A DNA stretch of 64,000 nt from Saccharibacillus sacchari DSM 19268 (GCF_000585395.1 NZ_KK073875.1:5795519-5859518), one strand, 5' to 3'. Counted from the stretch's first letter, positions 18,558 to 28,303 are shown. Notes: generated from the letters alone by a model not told the origin. Made by a program: numbers and translations.

Positions 18558-18592
18558 ATTATACCGGAAATGCGTCGGGGTTAAGAATCTCG
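18558..18592 (-). promoter_or_regulatory. Putative sigma-A promoter of ctaA
   Basis: A perfect minus-strand -10 TATAAT (18558-18563) has a weak -35 (TCTTAA) 17 bp upstream, about 60 bp before the ctaA start. Confidence 0.5.
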
Positions 18593-18673
18593 TTTGTGAC
18601 AAAAAATGTTCAAATCAAAAACATATTTATCGGCGAATATGCGCCTTTTATATGATTTTATTCACTGTTCCAT

Positions 18674-18712
18674 GCAAAAATCCCGCTGCGGCACACGGCC
18701 GAAGCGGGATTC
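18674..18712 (-). terminator. Terminator of the thioredoxin-like gene
   Basis: On the minus strand AATCCCGCT pairs with AGCGGGATT, followed by a T run. It lies about 120 bp past the stop. Confidence 0.75.
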
Positions 18713-18829
18713 CTGGCTATAGAACGGGCTACCGACTTGCCTCAAGCCGACGAAGGTTGACGATGGTCTCGAACGCAACCCCCGGATCGGGAAGTCGGCA
18801 AGACCTTGCAAGAACCGTTCTGTCGGCGC

Positions 18830-19180
18830 TTATTGACGAGCGGCGAGTTGACTATGCACCTCGGCTGCGCGATCCAGAAAATTCTCGATCTCGGCGCGCG
18901 ATTTGCGCGCCTTATTCACGAAGCGAACCAGTTCTTTCCCTTCGGAAAAAGCGACGAAGCTCGGAATGCCGAGAATGTTCAGCTCGCGGCTGACTTCTTC
19001 CACTTCCTCCACGTCGATCTGAATCAACTTCACTTGGTCTTTGCGCTGTTCTTCGACCTCCGGCATGAAAGGATCGATGAAGTGGCAGTCGCCGCACCAA
19101 TCGGCGCGGAATACGGCTACAGTCAGGCCCGGGCCTGCGATTTCCCGATCAAAATCGGCTTTCGTGCGAATTTGTTCCAT
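18830..19180 (-). CDS. Thioredoxin family protein
   Basis: A 116-residue thioredoxin-fold protein with the active site WCGDCHFIDP (about 28-37) rather than the WCGPC of true thioredoxin. LGIPSFVAFSEGKELVRF supplies the cis-proline strand. The ATG at 19180 follows GAAGGAGAG. The WCxDC group is common in Bacillota as thioredoxin-like proteins of unknown partner. It follows the chemoreceptor gene after a 52-bp gap and may be read through from it. Likely cytosolic (no signal peptide). Confidence 0.88.
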   Translation of the reverse strand: MEQIRTKADFDREIAGPGLTVAVFRADWCGDCHFIDPFMPEVEEQRKDQVKLIQIDVEEVEEVSRELNILGIPSFVAFSEGKELVRFVNKARKSRAEIENFLDRAAEVHSQLAARQ

Positions 19181-19232
19181 ATTCGATCTCTCCTTCGGTT
19201 TCAAGTTCGGATATCGTTACCGATACTCTATT

Positions 19233-21269
19233 TTACATCAATCCGGCCGCAGAATCATCCGATTCCGCAGGCAGAGCCTTTTCGGCATTTTTTTCGGTAT
19301 GGAAACGGCTGATTTCCAGCAGCAAGCGGTCCGCATGACGCATCAACTCTTCGGAAGCGACGGAAATCCCGCTGATCGTCTCGGATTGTTCAGTCGTCGA
19401 AGCCGCTGCTTCTTCAGTCGAGGCCGCGCTTTGCTCGGCTACCGCCGCAAGTCCCGACATCACGTCCGATACTTGATTCGCCCCGGATTGGAGCGTCTGC
19501 ATGGAGTCGCCGATCGAAGCGATGCCGCGCACAATGACATCCACCGAACCTCGAATGCGATCGAAGGAATCGGATGTTTCGCGCATGGACTCGGACTGTG
19601 AATCGCTGTTATTGCGGAACAAATCCAACTCTTCCGTACTTTGACGTCCGGCCTGATTCAACTCGCCCAACAGATCTTTGATCTCGACCGCCGAAGCCGA
19701 AGCCTGTTCGGCCAAGCGCCGAACTTCCGACGCGACGACCGCGAATCCTTTGCCGTGATCGCCTGCCCGCGCGGCTTCGATCGAAGCATTCAGCGCCAAC
19801 AGGTTGGTCTGCGCCGAGATGGTCTGGATGCTTTCGGTAATAATCGAAATTTCTTCGATTTTGCCCAGCAGCAAGCGGTTAGCCGCTTCCACGCGATCCG
19901 TCGATTCCCGTCCCGATTCGGACAATTCGGTCTGGCGGGCAAAGGCTTTCTCGCCGCTGCTCATGGCTTCGCTTGCCTCGTCCGCGGCCGAGCGCGCCTG
20001 ATCCGTCTGCGCGTAGATTTGCTGAATCGTATTATTGATGTCCGATACGCGTTCTGCCCCCGCCTGAATGGATTCCGCCTGATCGGCCGCTCCCCGGGCG
20101 ATTTCGCCGATCACGAGCGACACCTGACGCGCGATATCGTTACTGCCGGACGCATCGCGGGACATCGCCTGCGAGGACGCCTGAACTTCGCGGGCCGACT
20201 GATCGACCTGCATGATCAGGCCGTTCAGGGAAGAAGACATTTCGTTGAACGAATTGCCAAGTTGGGCAATTTCGTCGTTTCCTTTGACCGGCACGCGCAC
20301 CGTCACGTCGCCGGAAGCCAGCTTCGAAGCGCTGTCTTTCATGCCGATCAGCGGCTTGATCGTCCGGTAAGCCAGCAGATAAGCCAATACGGCCAGAATC
20401 AAAAGCAGGCCTACGGTGAAGATCAGGAAGAAGTTTTGCAGCTTGTTATATTCGGCGAAAGCTGCGGCTTTGGAGACGGATGTGGCGACGATCCAGCCCG
20501 TGTCCGGCAGCTTTTCGAAATAAAGAAGTTGGGTGTCGCCTTTGTACGTATATTCGGTCAGTCCGCTGTCACTGCCTGTCATTGTCGCAAAAACGGACTT
20601 GTAATCATCTTGGTCAACCAACGGTGTATTGAGCAGCGTTTCATCGGGATGGGCCAATACGGCTCCGCTCCCATCCATCAGGAAGGTGAAGGAATCTTCC
20701 GTTTTTAAGGCGTCAACCTTGTTTTTGATCGAAGTCAAAGCAATGTTTTCGGAAATGGCGCCTTGGAAAGCGCCTGCGGAATTTTGCAGCGGCACGGCGA
20801 TATAGATCGACTGCACGCCGGCTTGGGTGACGTAAGCATCGCTTACGGTCAGCGCATTAGCGGCTTTGGCCGCTTCGTACCACGGGCGTTTGCGCGCATC
20901 GAATGAAGCGTCGGGAATAAATCCGGCCCCGTCCATATAAGTGCCGTCCTCAAGCCCGAAATAAATCGTGGCGATATCCGCTTGGTTACTCGGAAGCTGG
21001 TAGGCTTGAATATGTTCCAACGTAATATTTTGCAGCGGCGTTACGGTATCCTGTAGGACTTTGCCCAGCGTCTCCACGACTTTGGACTGCGTAGCGATCC
21101 ATCCGTCGACTTCGGAAGCCGCTTCGCGAACCGTGCCTCTCAGCTCCGCATGCACGCCCTCCGTCGCTTCTTTGTTGAGATGAAACAAGGCCACCGATGC
21201 AAGCGGCGCGGAGATCAGGATGCAGACCGCCACGACGACCAGAAGCACTTTCGTTTTCAATGTGAACAT
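19233..21269 (-). CDS. Methyl-accepting chemotaxis protein with extracytoplasmic Cache domain
   Basis: A 678-residue chemoreceptor. A first transmembrane helix spans about residues 7-29, a periplasm-facing double-Cache-like sensor about 35-275 ([20 protein letters not shown] is typical), and a second helix about 283-303. HAMP follows ([20 protein letters not shown]), then a long coiled coil. The signalling tip is around residues 490-530 ([20 protein letters not shown] then [16 protein letters not shown]). Cache sensors of this type often bind amino acids or carboxylates, but the ligand cannot be named. A family B hairpin lies in its upstream region. Confidence 0.93.
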   Translation of the reverse strand: MFTLKTKVLLVVVAVCILISAPLASVALFHLNKEATEGVHAELRGTVREAASEVDGWIATQSKVVETLGKVLQDTVTPLQNITLEHIQAYQLPSNQADIATIYFGLEDGTYMDGAGFIPDASFDARKRPWYEAAKAANALTVSDAYVTQAGVQSIYIAVPLQNSAGAFQGAISENIALTSIKNKVDALKTEDSFTFLMDGSGAVLAHPDETLLNTPLVDQDDYKSVFATMTGSDSGLTEYTYKGDTQLLYFEKLPDTGWIVATSVSKAAAFAEYNKLQNFFLIFTVGLLLILAVLAYLLAYRTIKPLIGMKDSASKLASGDVTVRVPVKGNDEIAQLGNSFNEMSSSLNGLIMQVDQSAREVQASSQAMSRDASGSNDIARQVSLVIGEIARGAADQAESIQAGAERVSDINNTIQQIYAQTDQARSAADEASEAMSSGEKAFARQTELSESGRESTDRVEAANRLLLGKIEEISIITESIQTISAQTNLLALNASIEAARAGDHGKGFAVVASEVRRLAEQASASAVEIKDLLGELNQAGRQSTEELDLFRNNSDSQSESMRETSDSFDRIRGSVDVIVRGIASIGDSMQTLQSGANQVSDVMSGLAAVAEQSAASTEEAAASTTEQSETISGISVASEELMRHADRLLLEISRFHTEKNAEKALPAESDDSAAGLM

Positions 21270-21330
21270 AATTTCTCTCCATTCTTCGGTGCTTCGGGAC
21301 CCCCGTTGTCCGTTGACCGCAAGTTAGTAA

Positions 21331-21432
21331 CTTGCCAACGCTAAAAGTAAGGTTACGCTCTCCTGAGATTTCGAACCTAAAGCGTGTACGAAGTCTCAGT
21401 GGGAGCGCAGTCCTCTGATTAAGAGTTGACAA
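21331..21432. repeat. Long inverted repeat, family B copy 2
   Basis: CTTGCCAACGCTAAAAGTAAGG at the left pairs with the right end ...CTGATTAAGAGTTGACAAG, with an inner CTGAGA/TCTCAG stem. The outer arms match copy 1 (548-658) closely, while the inner stem differs but remains paired. It lies 60 bp upstream of the chemoreceptor start, in its likely 5' leader. Confidence 0.72.
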
Positions 21433-21579
21433 GCCCTTAGTTAAAACGTTTTCCTCCAGACATGCACGAAGCTGACTTTTCTATTCCTTAGGCCGTTCGT
21501 ACCTGTCCCCCGACTCCCTATATCGGAAACCTTTATGCAAAAATGAATAAGCGCATCGGCCTGTTTCGATTGTAAGCGC

Positions 21580-21618
21580 AACAAAAGAGCCTTCCCGTCA
21601 AGGAAAGGCTCTTTGTTT
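21580..21618 (-). terminator. Terminator of the flippase-like gene
   Basis: AAAGAGCCTT (21584-21593) pairs with AAGGCTCTTT (21605-21614), T-rich on both sides. It follows the stop at 21634. Confidence 0.8.
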
Positions 21619-21633
21619 CTTCTTATCGGAAAA

Positions 21634-23256
21634 TCAAGCACGTTGCAGACGCATCAACGGACGAAGAACCTTTTGCAGCGGACGCGGATACGTACCCAAC
21701 TCGTCGCGGCGGATAACCCGGAGGATAACCAGCAGCAGCAGATAAATGGCAGGGACGATCACGCCGACGGCAGCACAAGCAATAAAGAACGCTACGCGCG
21801 GATGCATGAACGCCGTCATCCAGCTGCCCATTTCGCTCAGACCGAAACTTGCCGCCGAGATCATAATGCAGGTCACGATAAACGCAGGCCAACGCTTGCC
21901 GAGTACCGAGAACGAAACGATGCCTCGCAGCGTGCGCAAGTTCAGCATCGTAATGACCAGGAAACAGACGCCGGTCATGCCGACGATTCCGTAGATGCCG
22001 TACTGCCCGAGCAACGGCGCCAGCGCCAAGCTGCCGGCCAGTTTGACAATGATCCCGATGCCGACGTGGACCATCGAGCGGCGGGCCAAATTCATGCCGA
22101 GCAGCATCGAGTTGCTGACCATCATCGTAATTTGGAAAATGGTGCCGAGCGTCAGCACGGCAATGATGCCTGCGCCGTCCAGCGTACTGAACAACAGGCC
22201 GTTGACGGAATAGGCTGCGAAGCCCAGCGCCAATACCATCGGCATCCCGGTCAGCGTCGCGATTCGCAGCGCCAGCGTGACTTGCTGCTGCAAATGCGTT
22301 TCGTCCTTGCGGGCGAAAGCTGCGGAAATGATCGGAATAAGCGACGTGCTCAGCGCGATCGCGAGAATCGGCGGAATACCGGCTACGCTCTGCGCGCGGC
22401 TGCCGAGGATACCGAGCTGCATCGTCGATAACGCGTCGCCGATCTGTCCGACCAACAGCGGCTTGACGATGGTCGTATCGATAAAGTTGATTGCCGGGAC
22501 AGCCATCGCAGACAACACGATCGGAATCGATAATTTGAAAATATCGGCGTAGATCCGGGTGAGCGGAATCGTTTGATCATGCCGATTAATGAGCGTGCGA
22601 CCTTTTTTATGCTCGTTTTTGGACAGTTTGACCGAAGCCATCAGCATGATCGCGAACGCGCCGAGACTGCCCAGCACGCCGCCGAACGAAGCGCCGGCCG
22701 CGATCGTCTCCCCGGGCTTGCCCATTTGCAGCAAAATGTAAGCCAGCAGGATCGCCGTAAATACGCGCGCGATCTGTTCGACGATCTGCGACACGCCGCC
22801 GACCGCCATCATATTGCGACCTTGGAAGTAGCCGCGCATCATGGCGATGGTCGGGAACAGAATCAACGCCGGCGCAAGCGCCCGAATCGCGGGAGCGGCT
22901 TCCGGCAGTTGAATCATCCGGGTATACCAAGGCGCAAAGATGTACAAGGCAAGCGTGATCGCGACGCCCATCATCCCGGAGAACAGCAGCGCCGCATAGT
23001 AGATGCGTCCCGCTTCCTCCGGCCGATCCAGCGCGTACCGTTCCGAGATCATTTTGCTCAGCGTGCTCGGAATACCCGCCGTGGCCACGGTCAACAACAT
23101 TAAATAAACGGTGTTGGCAGCGGTGAACGACGCGTTACCGACGCTGCCGAGCATATGCTCCAGCGGAACGCGCTGAACGAGACCCAGCACCCTGGCAACA
23201 AGCGCCGCTGCCGCCAGGATAAGCGTCCCTTTAACAAACGATTCCTTTTTCGACAA
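21634..23256 (-). CDS. Oligosaccharide/lipid II flippase, MOP superfamily (MurJ/YtgP or SpoVB type)
   Basis: A 540-residue polytopic membrane protein with about 14 helices. The opening VKGTLILAAAALVARVLG matches the start of Bacillota polysaccharide biosynthesis C/MviN-type flippases, as do MRGYFQGRNMM and QIVEQIARVF. The group includes YtgP (a MurJ that flips lipid II) and SpoVB (needed for spore cortex). I cannot separate these by eye; the length and conserved segments fit both. It follows DUF456 and HAD genes in the same direction, with a terminator after the stop, so it is probably the last gene of that unit. Confidence 0.85.
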   Translation of the reverse strand: MSKKESFVKGTLILAAAALVARVLGLVQRVPLEHMLGSVGNASFTAANTVYLMLLTVATAGIPSTLSKMISERYALDRPEEAGRIYYAALLFSGMMGVAITLALYIFAPWYTRMIQLPEAAPAIRALAPALILFPTIAMMRGYFQGRNMMAVGGVSQIVEQIARVFTAILLAYILLQMGKPGETIAAGASFGGVLGSLGAFAIMLMASVKLSKNEHKKGRTLINRHDQTIPLTRIYADIFKLSIPIVLSAMAVPAINFIDTTIVKPLLVGQIGDALSTMQLGILGSRAQSVAGIPPILAIALSTSLIPIISAAFARKDETHLQQQVTLALRIATLTGMPMVLALGFAAYSVNGLLFSTLDGAGIIAVLTLGTIFQITMMVSNSMLLGMNLARRSMVHVGIGIIVKLAGSLALAPLLGQYGIYGIVGMTGVCFLVITMLNLRTLRGIVSFSVLGKRWPAFIVTCIMISAASFGLSEMGSWMTAFMHPRVAFFIACAAVGVIVPAIYLLLLVILRVIRRDELGTYPRPLQKVLRPLMRLQRA

Positions 23257-23301
23257 AACCTATTCCCTTCTTTCCCCCGTAAAAAGCCGCGAACGGCTTT
23301 C

Positions 23302-23790
23302 CTATACGATCCATATAATGAAGACGACAATCATGATGATCTGTAAAATGCCTTTCACGAGCGTGCTGCTGAGCAGACCGACCAACGCGCCCCAGCCTGC
23401 TTTCAAGGCTTGCTTGAAGTCCGATCCGTGAATCAGCTCCCCGATCACCGCGCCGATGAACGGACCGAGGATCAAACCGAACGCCGGAATCGCGAAAGGT
23501 CCGATAATCAGGCCTACGGTACTGAGTTGAATCGACAGCTTCGAGCCGCCGAACTTTTTGGTCCCCCAGGCGCTTACCACGTAATCCGCCACGATCAACG
23601 CGACGAAGATGACGGTCTGAATGATCCAGAACCAGACGGTAAGCTCGCTGAACGAGAAGAACCAGCCATACACGAAAAAGGCGAAATAAATCGCGACCGC
23701 GCCCGGCAAGATCGGAAAAATCAATCCCGCCATACCTACGATGAACAGCGCGACGACCAGCACCCAACCCAAAATGTCCAATGCGACCAT
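23302..23790 (-). CDS. DUF456 family membrane protein
   Basis: A 162-residue membrane protein of the DUF456 family. It has hydrophobic helices at about 8-45 and 58-78, the glycine-rich pair LIIGPFAIPAFGLILGPFIGAVIGE characteristic of the family (described here by its GPF repeats), and a C-terminal helix. Function is unknown. It lies 45 bp upstream of the flippase-like gene and 40 bp downstream of the HAD gene on the same strand. Confidence 0.85.
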   Translation of the reverse strand: MVALDILGWVLVVALFIVGMAGLIFPILPGAVAIYFAFFVYGWFFSFSELTVWFWIIQTVIFVALIVADYVVSAWGTKKFGGSKLSIQLSTVGLIIGPFAIPAFGLILGPFIGAVIGELIHGSDFKQALKAGWGALVGLLSSTLVKGILQIIMIVVFIIWIV

Positions 23791-23830
23791 TCGCAGGCCC
23801 TCCTATTTTATGTTCGGTTTACTAGGGCGT

Positions 23831-24661
23831 TTACGCCGAAGGATTATCCTCCGGACGCGCGGACGATGCGGCCGCTTTTGCTCCCGTTACTTGCTCCTCG
23901 GCGTCATCGAACTCAATTCCGTCCAACATGTATTCCCGAATCACCTGCACGATGCCGTCTTCGTTGTTGCCGGCTACCGTAATGTCCGCAAGCTCCTTGA
24001 CCGCTTCCTGGGCATTGCCCATCGCGACGCCGAGCCCTGCCGCTTCAATTGCGGCAATGTCGTTCAGACTGTCGCCGACCGCAATAACCTGTTCCATCGT
24101 AATGCCCAGCAAATCGCACACCTGCTGAATCCCGCTGGCTTTGGAGATGCCGCCCGGGTTGATTTCCAGATTGTCCATCGACGAATTGGTAATCTGAAGG
24201 CCGCCCATATCTTGAAGCCGCAGCAGAATATGGTGCAGCACGTCATGGTCTTTCGTGTTATAACCGAACTTCAGCCACTCCTGCTCTTCCAGATTTTCCG
24301 GCCAGTGATCCCGATTGTACAACCGCTCCGTCGTGTAGGCCCAGAACCAGACGCCGTACTCTTCCGCCAGCGCGTGCATCTTGCGGATCAATTCCACATC
24401 CATCAGTGCGCGAAAATGCAATTCATGCGGCGCTTTCCATACTTCGCTTCCGTTGACCGTCACCATAGGCGTCTCAAGCCCGAGTTCGACCGCGTACGGC
24501 AGCGCGTGCATCGCCGCCCGGCCGGTCGACAAGCAAACGTGGAAGCCTTCCTTGATCGCGCGACGAATCCATTTGGCCGTTTCCTCCGATACCTGATGGT
24601 CGTCATTCAGCAGCGTCCCGTCCATATCGAGCGCAAGCAGCTTGTAATCGTAACGTGTCAT
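23831..24661 (-). CDS. Cof-type HAD-IIB phosphatase
   Basis: A 276-residue haloacid dehalogenase family hydrolase, probably acting on sugar phosphates or flavin phosphates. Motif I is LDMDGTLLND (residues 10-19), motif II is CLSTGRA (about 43-49), motif III uses the lysine of GGISKASGI, and motif IV is AVGDSLNDIAAIEAAG. The IIB cap lies between. The last ~25 residues are an Ala/Glu-rich low-complexity tail. It heads the unit HAD-DUF456-flippase. The substrate cannot be inferred. Confidence 0.9.
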   Translation of the reverse strand: MTRYDYKLLALDMDGTLLNDDHQVSEETAKWIRRAIKEGFHVCLSTGRAAMHALPYAVELGLETPMVTVNGSEVWKAPHELHFRALMDVELIRKMHALAEEYGVWFWAYTTERLYNRDHWPENLEEQEWLKFGYNTKDHDVLHHILLRLQDMGGLQITNSSMDNLEINPGGISKASGIQQVCDLLGITMEQVIAVGDSLNDIAAIEAAGLGVAMGNAQEAVKELADITVAGNNEDGIVQVIREYMLDGIEFDDAEEQVTGAKAAASSARPEDNPSA

Positions 24662-24761
24662 TTTTTACCCCTTTCCAAACGTGTTCACTCTCGCCATTCT
24701 ATCATATTACCCCGTCTGCTCCAATGTATGCGAGGCAGCTTGCCCAGGTCATGATCGGCAT

Positions 24762-24786
24762 ACAAAAAAGCCCTCTCTCGGGCTTA
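24762..24786 (-). terminator. Terminator of the Gfo/Idh gene
   Basis: On the minus strand AAGCCC pairs with GGGCTT around a short loop, followed by six T. Confidence 0.8.
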
Positions 24787-24826
24787 CCGAAAGAAGGCTC
24801 GGAACGATTGCGGGACGGCATTTTTG

Positions 24827-25801
24827 TTACAGCTTGATGCTGCGGCCGGATAGCGCGGATTGCAGAGCCGCGAACGTCACTTCCTGCGTTTTGCAGGCGT
24901 CCGCGTAATCCGACAGAATACCGGACGTATCGCCGGTGCGAAGCGCGTGCAGGAAAGCTTTGGTCTGCTTCTCGTAAGGATCGCTTTCTTCCGCGAACAC
25001 GCTTTCTTCATTTACCTTCGTCACCTTCAAATGGCCGGACGTCCACTCCCATAACCCTTCGCGCGTGTAAAAGGACAGCCCGGCTTTGCCGACGCCCGGA
25101 GGCAGCACGCAGGTGTTGGAAATATTCGCGACGGCGCCCGTTTTCAGCTTCAACGTGACGGTTCCGATGTCGTGCACGTTGGTCTGCTCCCATTCTTCTT
25201 CCGGGAAACGGCTCGCGTATACGGCATGGACTTCTTCGACTTCTCCCGCCAGATGGCGCAGCAGATCCACGATATGCGTCGTCTGCTCGATAAACTGGCC
25301 GCCGGACTTCTCTTGTCTGCGCCACCATTCGGCCTGCGGCATATCGCCCATCCACATGCCCGTCGCGATGCCGACCCGACCCGGATGCAGCGCTTCGCGC
25401 AGACGCTCCACATTATCCTGATAACGGAAATGGTAGCCGACGGACGTGATCAGATCCGGTGATTTCAAGCGCATGAAGCCGAGAATGTCCTGCGGCAGCT
25501 CGGCATCCGTGCCCAGAGGCTTTTCAACGAGGAAAGGAATGCCCCGACCGATCAATTCGCGTTCGATCTCCCCGTGCGCCATGGGAGGCACGCAAATATA
25601 AACCGCATCCAGCACCTGCGCGTCCGCCATGTCGGATACGCTTTCATATCCGGGCGCGTCGTAGCGGATACCGAATACGTCTCCCTTGTTTTTGCTGCTG
25701 CCGACGATGCCTGCAATTTCCACGTCTTCCGTCGCCGCAAGCAGATCCGCATGTTTCCCCGCAAACCAACCCGTGCCGACGATTCCGATTCTCAGCGTCA
25801 T
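24827..25801 (-). CDS. Gfo/Idh/MocA family oxidoreductase
   Basis: A 324-residue NAD(P)-dependent dehydrogenase of the glucose-fructose oxidoreductase family. The Rossmann motif is GIVGTGWFAGKHA at the N-terminus, the catalytic lysine is in LVEKPLGTD near 92-98, and the second catalytic region has EQTTHIVDLLRHLAG. The ATG at 25801 (second in frame) is preferred because AGAGGGG abuts the first. It is transcribed alone with its own terminator. Substrate, a sugar or inositol-like polyol, is unknown. It is not close in sequence to the second family member at 58373. Confidence 0.88.
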   Translation of the reverse strand: MTLRIGIVGTGWFAGKHADLLAATEDVEIAGIVGSSKNKGDVFGIRYDAPGYESVSDMADAQVLDAVYICVPPMAHGEIERELIGRGIPFLVEKPLGTDAELPQDILGFMRLKSPDLITSVGYHFRYQDNVERLREALHPGRVGIATGMWMGDMPQAEWWRRQEKSGGQFIEQTTHIVDLLRHLAGEVEEVHAVYASRFPEEEWEQTNVHDIGTVTLKLKTGAVANISNTCVLPPGVGKAGLSFYTREGLWEWTSGHLKVTKVNEESVFAEESDPYEKQTKAFLHALRTGDTSGILSDYADACKTQEVTFAALQSALSGRSIKL

Positions 25802-25914
25802 GTCTTTCATCCCCTCTTCTGTCCGCCGTCCGATCCGGCGCTTCTCCTTACTAGATTACCATGAGGTTTCCTTAAAAATCCACTCGTTGAAGGTCAGGAA
25901 CTCTATTCTTTGGG

Positions 25915-26129
25915 GGAAGCTTGGAGGCGGAGGGAGAAATTACCAGCATAGGCTTCCGAAGTGCATTTCTTCGAAATGCTTCACAGGACGCTGTCTCACT
26001 CGGAAAAGTCGATTAAAATTTTAGTGGAATCTTTCCGAGTTCAAAGGCGTCAACATAGCGCTGAATGTTACCGCAGGTTTTCTTCGAAATCCTGTATTTC
26101 ACTGAATTTCTCCCTCCGCCTGGGCTTCC
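25915..26129 (+). repeat. Family A hairpin element, copy A2 (long form)
   Basis: Outer arms 25915-25941 and 26104-26129 pair almost perfectly through AGGCGGAGGGAGAAATT. Inner modules are a GTGCATTTCTTCGAAATGC hairpin and a CTCACTCGGAAAA...TTTCCGAG stem followed by TTCAAAGGCG. An extra module around 26050-26095 is not seen in other copies. Confidence 0.78.
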
Positions 26130-26235
26130 GGTACAAGAATAGTTAGGGGTGTAGTAATGAATAAAGAGTATTCAAAAATCGAGGCTCACAAACAAAGTAC
26201 CGAATTGAAATTTTCCCAATGCATTTTGGATACGC

Positions 26236-26265
26236 AAAAGCGCTCTTTCAAAAGAAAAAGCGCCA
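26236..26265 (-). terminator. Possible terminator of the mntABCD operon
   Basis: On the minus strand a ten-pair stem, GCGCTTTTTC with GAAAGAGCGC (one G-T pair), has a TTTT loop and is followed by TTTTG. It lies about 220 bp past mntD with a family A hairpin between. Confidence 0.5.
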
Positions 26266-26291
26266 AAGTGTCGAGAAAGTCTAACGTAGCT

Positions 26292-26425
26292 GGAAGCGAG
26301 AAGACGGAGAGAGAAATTCAGTGAAAGACGCCTTTGAACTTGGAAAACAACCACTTAAATTTAAATCCAGTTTTCCAAGTGAAACAGCGAATTGAACGAA
26401 TTTCTCTCGCAGTCTTCTCGCTTCC
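26292..26425 (-). repeat. Family A hairpin element, copy A3 (short form)
   Basis: GGAAGCGAGAAGAC (26292-26305) pairs with GTCTTCTCGCTTCC at the right end. A 3-base internal loop and an 11-bp GAGAGAAATTC stem follow, then the inner stem GGAAAAC/GTTTTCC type. It is inverted relative to A2 and lies 58 bp downstream of the mntD stop, in the sense of mntD. Confidence 0.8.
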
Positions 26426-26483
26426 ACCCGCCGAAGTAACTTTCGAGAGCAACTTCGATTCATATACAATCGAACCTTTTCGC

Positions 26484-27362
26484 TTACACGACTTGAGCGG
26501 TGCTGCGTCTGCGCGCGAAGCGGGCGATCAAGCCGTTTTTCGGGGCCAGGATCAGAGCCAGGATGAACAGGATGCCGGCTACGGAAACGATGCAGCCTGC
26601 GATGGACGCATCGAGGGCGTAGGAGATCAGATATCCGGCTACGGCGGAAACGATGCCTACGGCTACGCTGAGTCCGATCATGACGCCAAGGCGGTTGGTC
26701 AGCAGGTAGGCGGTTGCGGCCGGGATGATCAGCATGCCGACGACGAGGATCGCGCCTACGCTTTCGAACGAAGAGACGGCGGTCATCGATACCATGCCCA
26801 TCAGCAGGTAATGGAACAGCAGGACCGGAATTCCGCAGGCGACGGCCATGGCCGGATCGAACGCGCAGATTTTGAATTGTTTATAAAAGAGTCCGAGCAG
26901 CATCAAAATGACCGTTAGCGTAATGCCCAGCATCCAGACTGCCCTCGGGCCCATATCGGTGCCGCCGAACGTCCAGGTATCCCAAGGTACATAAGCAATT
27001 TCGCCGAACAGCACGCAGTCCAGATCAAGGTCGATATGCTGGGCGTTCAGGCTGATCAGCAGCACGCCGACCGCGAACAATGCGGTGAACACGATACCGA
27101 TCGAAGCGTCGGATTGCAGGCCGGACGTTTGCAGCGTTTGGATCAAGAACACGGTCAACAGACCGAACGCCGTTGCGCCGAGCAGCATCCACATGGAATC
27201 TCGCGTGCCGCTCATCAGGAAAGCGATCGCGATTCCCGGCAGCACGGCATGGCTGATCGCGTCGCCGACCAGTGCCATGCGGCGCAGAATCAGGAAACAG
27301 CCGAGGATCGAGCAGGCGCTCGCAACCAGTACGGCGGTCAGTATAATCCAAAAGTCCATCAT
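26484..27362 (-). CDS. mntD: Manganese (metal) ABC transporter permease
   Basis: A 292-residue ABC-3 family permease with about eight helices. CFLILRRMALVGDAISHAVLPGIA near the N-terminus and GAILVVGMLIIPAATAYLLT in the middle are hallmarks of metal-type permeases. It overlaps the mntC stop by four bases (27359-27362). It would form a heterodimeric channel with MntC. The C-terminus is basic (RFARRRS). Metal choice (Mn rather than Zn) rests on the MntR-like box upstream of the operon. Confidence 0.9.
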   Translation of the reverse strand: MMDFWIILTAVLVASACSILGCFLILRRMALVGDAISHAVLPGIAIAFLMSGTRDSMWMLLGATAFGLLTVFLIQTLQTSGLQSDASIGIVFTALFAVGVLLISLNAQHIDLDLDCVLFGEIAYVPWDTWTFGGTDMGPRAVWMLGITLTVILMLLGLFYKQFKICAFDPAMAVACGIPVLLFHYLLMGMVSMTAVSSFESVGAILVVGMLIIPAATAYLLTNRLGVMIGLSVAVGIVSAVAGYLISYALDASIAGCIVSVAGILFILALILAPKNGLIARFARRRSTAQVV

Positions 27363-28303
27363 TTTTGCGAGCCTCCTTCGGCAGCGTTCAGTGCGCTTCG
27401 CTCGGCAGAGCGGGCATAATCGGCTTTGAGATTACGATGTCGCAGGCTTTTGGACAAAAGTCCTCGCCTCGGAGCGAGCAGTAAGGACAGCACGAAAAAT
27501 AGCGTAGCGGCCAATACGGTTACAGGTCCGGTCGGAATCCCCTCGCCGAGCGTGCTAATGGCGGCGCCGGAAGCGCCGCTAAGCGCACCGAATACTCCGG
27601 CATACGCCAGCATGACCGGAAGGCGATCCGTCCAATAGCGTGCCGCGGCCGCAGGCGTGATCAGCAGTGCCGCCACGAGCACGACGCCGACCGCCTGAAT
27701 ACCCGCCGCAACGGCGACCGTGGTCAGAATCAGCATCGCATGCTCCAGTACTCCGACCGGCAGGCCGATGCCGCGCGCGAAGCCCGGATCGAAGCTGATC
27801 AGCTTGAACTCTTTGAACAACAGCATGGCGGCTATCACCAGCAACACGGACACGCCCATCAGGATATAAACGTCGCTTGTCACCATCGCGGCGGCTTGAC
27901 CGAACAGATACTTGTCCAGACCGCTTTGGCTGCCGCTGCCGCTATGTTGGATATGGGTCAGCATGACCGTGCCGACGCCGAAAAAGAACGTCAGCACGAT
28001 GCCCATCGCGGCGTCGGATTTGATCTTCGTCCAGCGCGTGATCGCGCTGACGCAGAAGACGGCGGCGATGCCCGCGACCAGCGCGCCGATGAGGAAAAGC
28101 GACGCCGATTTTACTTCATGCAGCATAAAGGCGATGCAGACGCCCGGCAGCGCCGCGTGCGCCAACGTATCGCCGAGCAAACTTTCCCGGCGCAAAAAAG
28201 TAAAGCTGCCAATGACTCCGCTGCCCAATCCCAGCAGCGTACAGCCCATCAAAATCCAGCGCGTGTTCGGATCGCTCCACAGCGAAATCAGCCAATCGAG
28301 CAT
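27359..28303 (-). CDS. mntC: Manganese (metal) ABC transporter permease
   Basis: A 314-residue ABC-3 permease, paralogous to the next gene. It shows FTFLRRESLLGDTLAHAALPGVCIAF and a later VVLVAALLITPAAAARYWTD segment, the same landmarks as MntD. It overlaps mntD and lies 64 bp after mntB. The C-terminal ~40 residues are charged and cytosolic. The mntABCD gene order (binding protein, ATPase, two permeases) is that of Bacillus subtilis. Confidence 0.9.
   Translation of the reverse strand: MLDWLISLWSDPNTRWILMGCTLLGLGSGVIGSFTFLRRESLLGDTLAHAALPGVCIAFMLHEVKSASLFLIGALVAGIAAVFCVSAITRWTKIKSDAAMGIVLTFFFGVGTVMLTHIQHSGSGSQSGLDKYLFGQAAAMVTSDVYILMGVSVLLVIAAMLLFKEFKLISFDPGFARGIGLPVGVLEHAMLILTTVAVAAGIQAVGVVLVAALLITPAAAARYWTDRLPVMLAYAGVFGALSGASGAAISTLGEGIPTGPVTVLAATLFFVLSLLLAPRRGLLSKSLRHRNLKADYARSAERSALNAAEGGSQK

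Noticed and set aside
26157-26324. 55-codon frame between two family A elements, considered as a gene
   Set aside because: Its 3' end runs into the hairpin arm and its composition is simple (Lys/Ser-rich); kept only as part of a finding.
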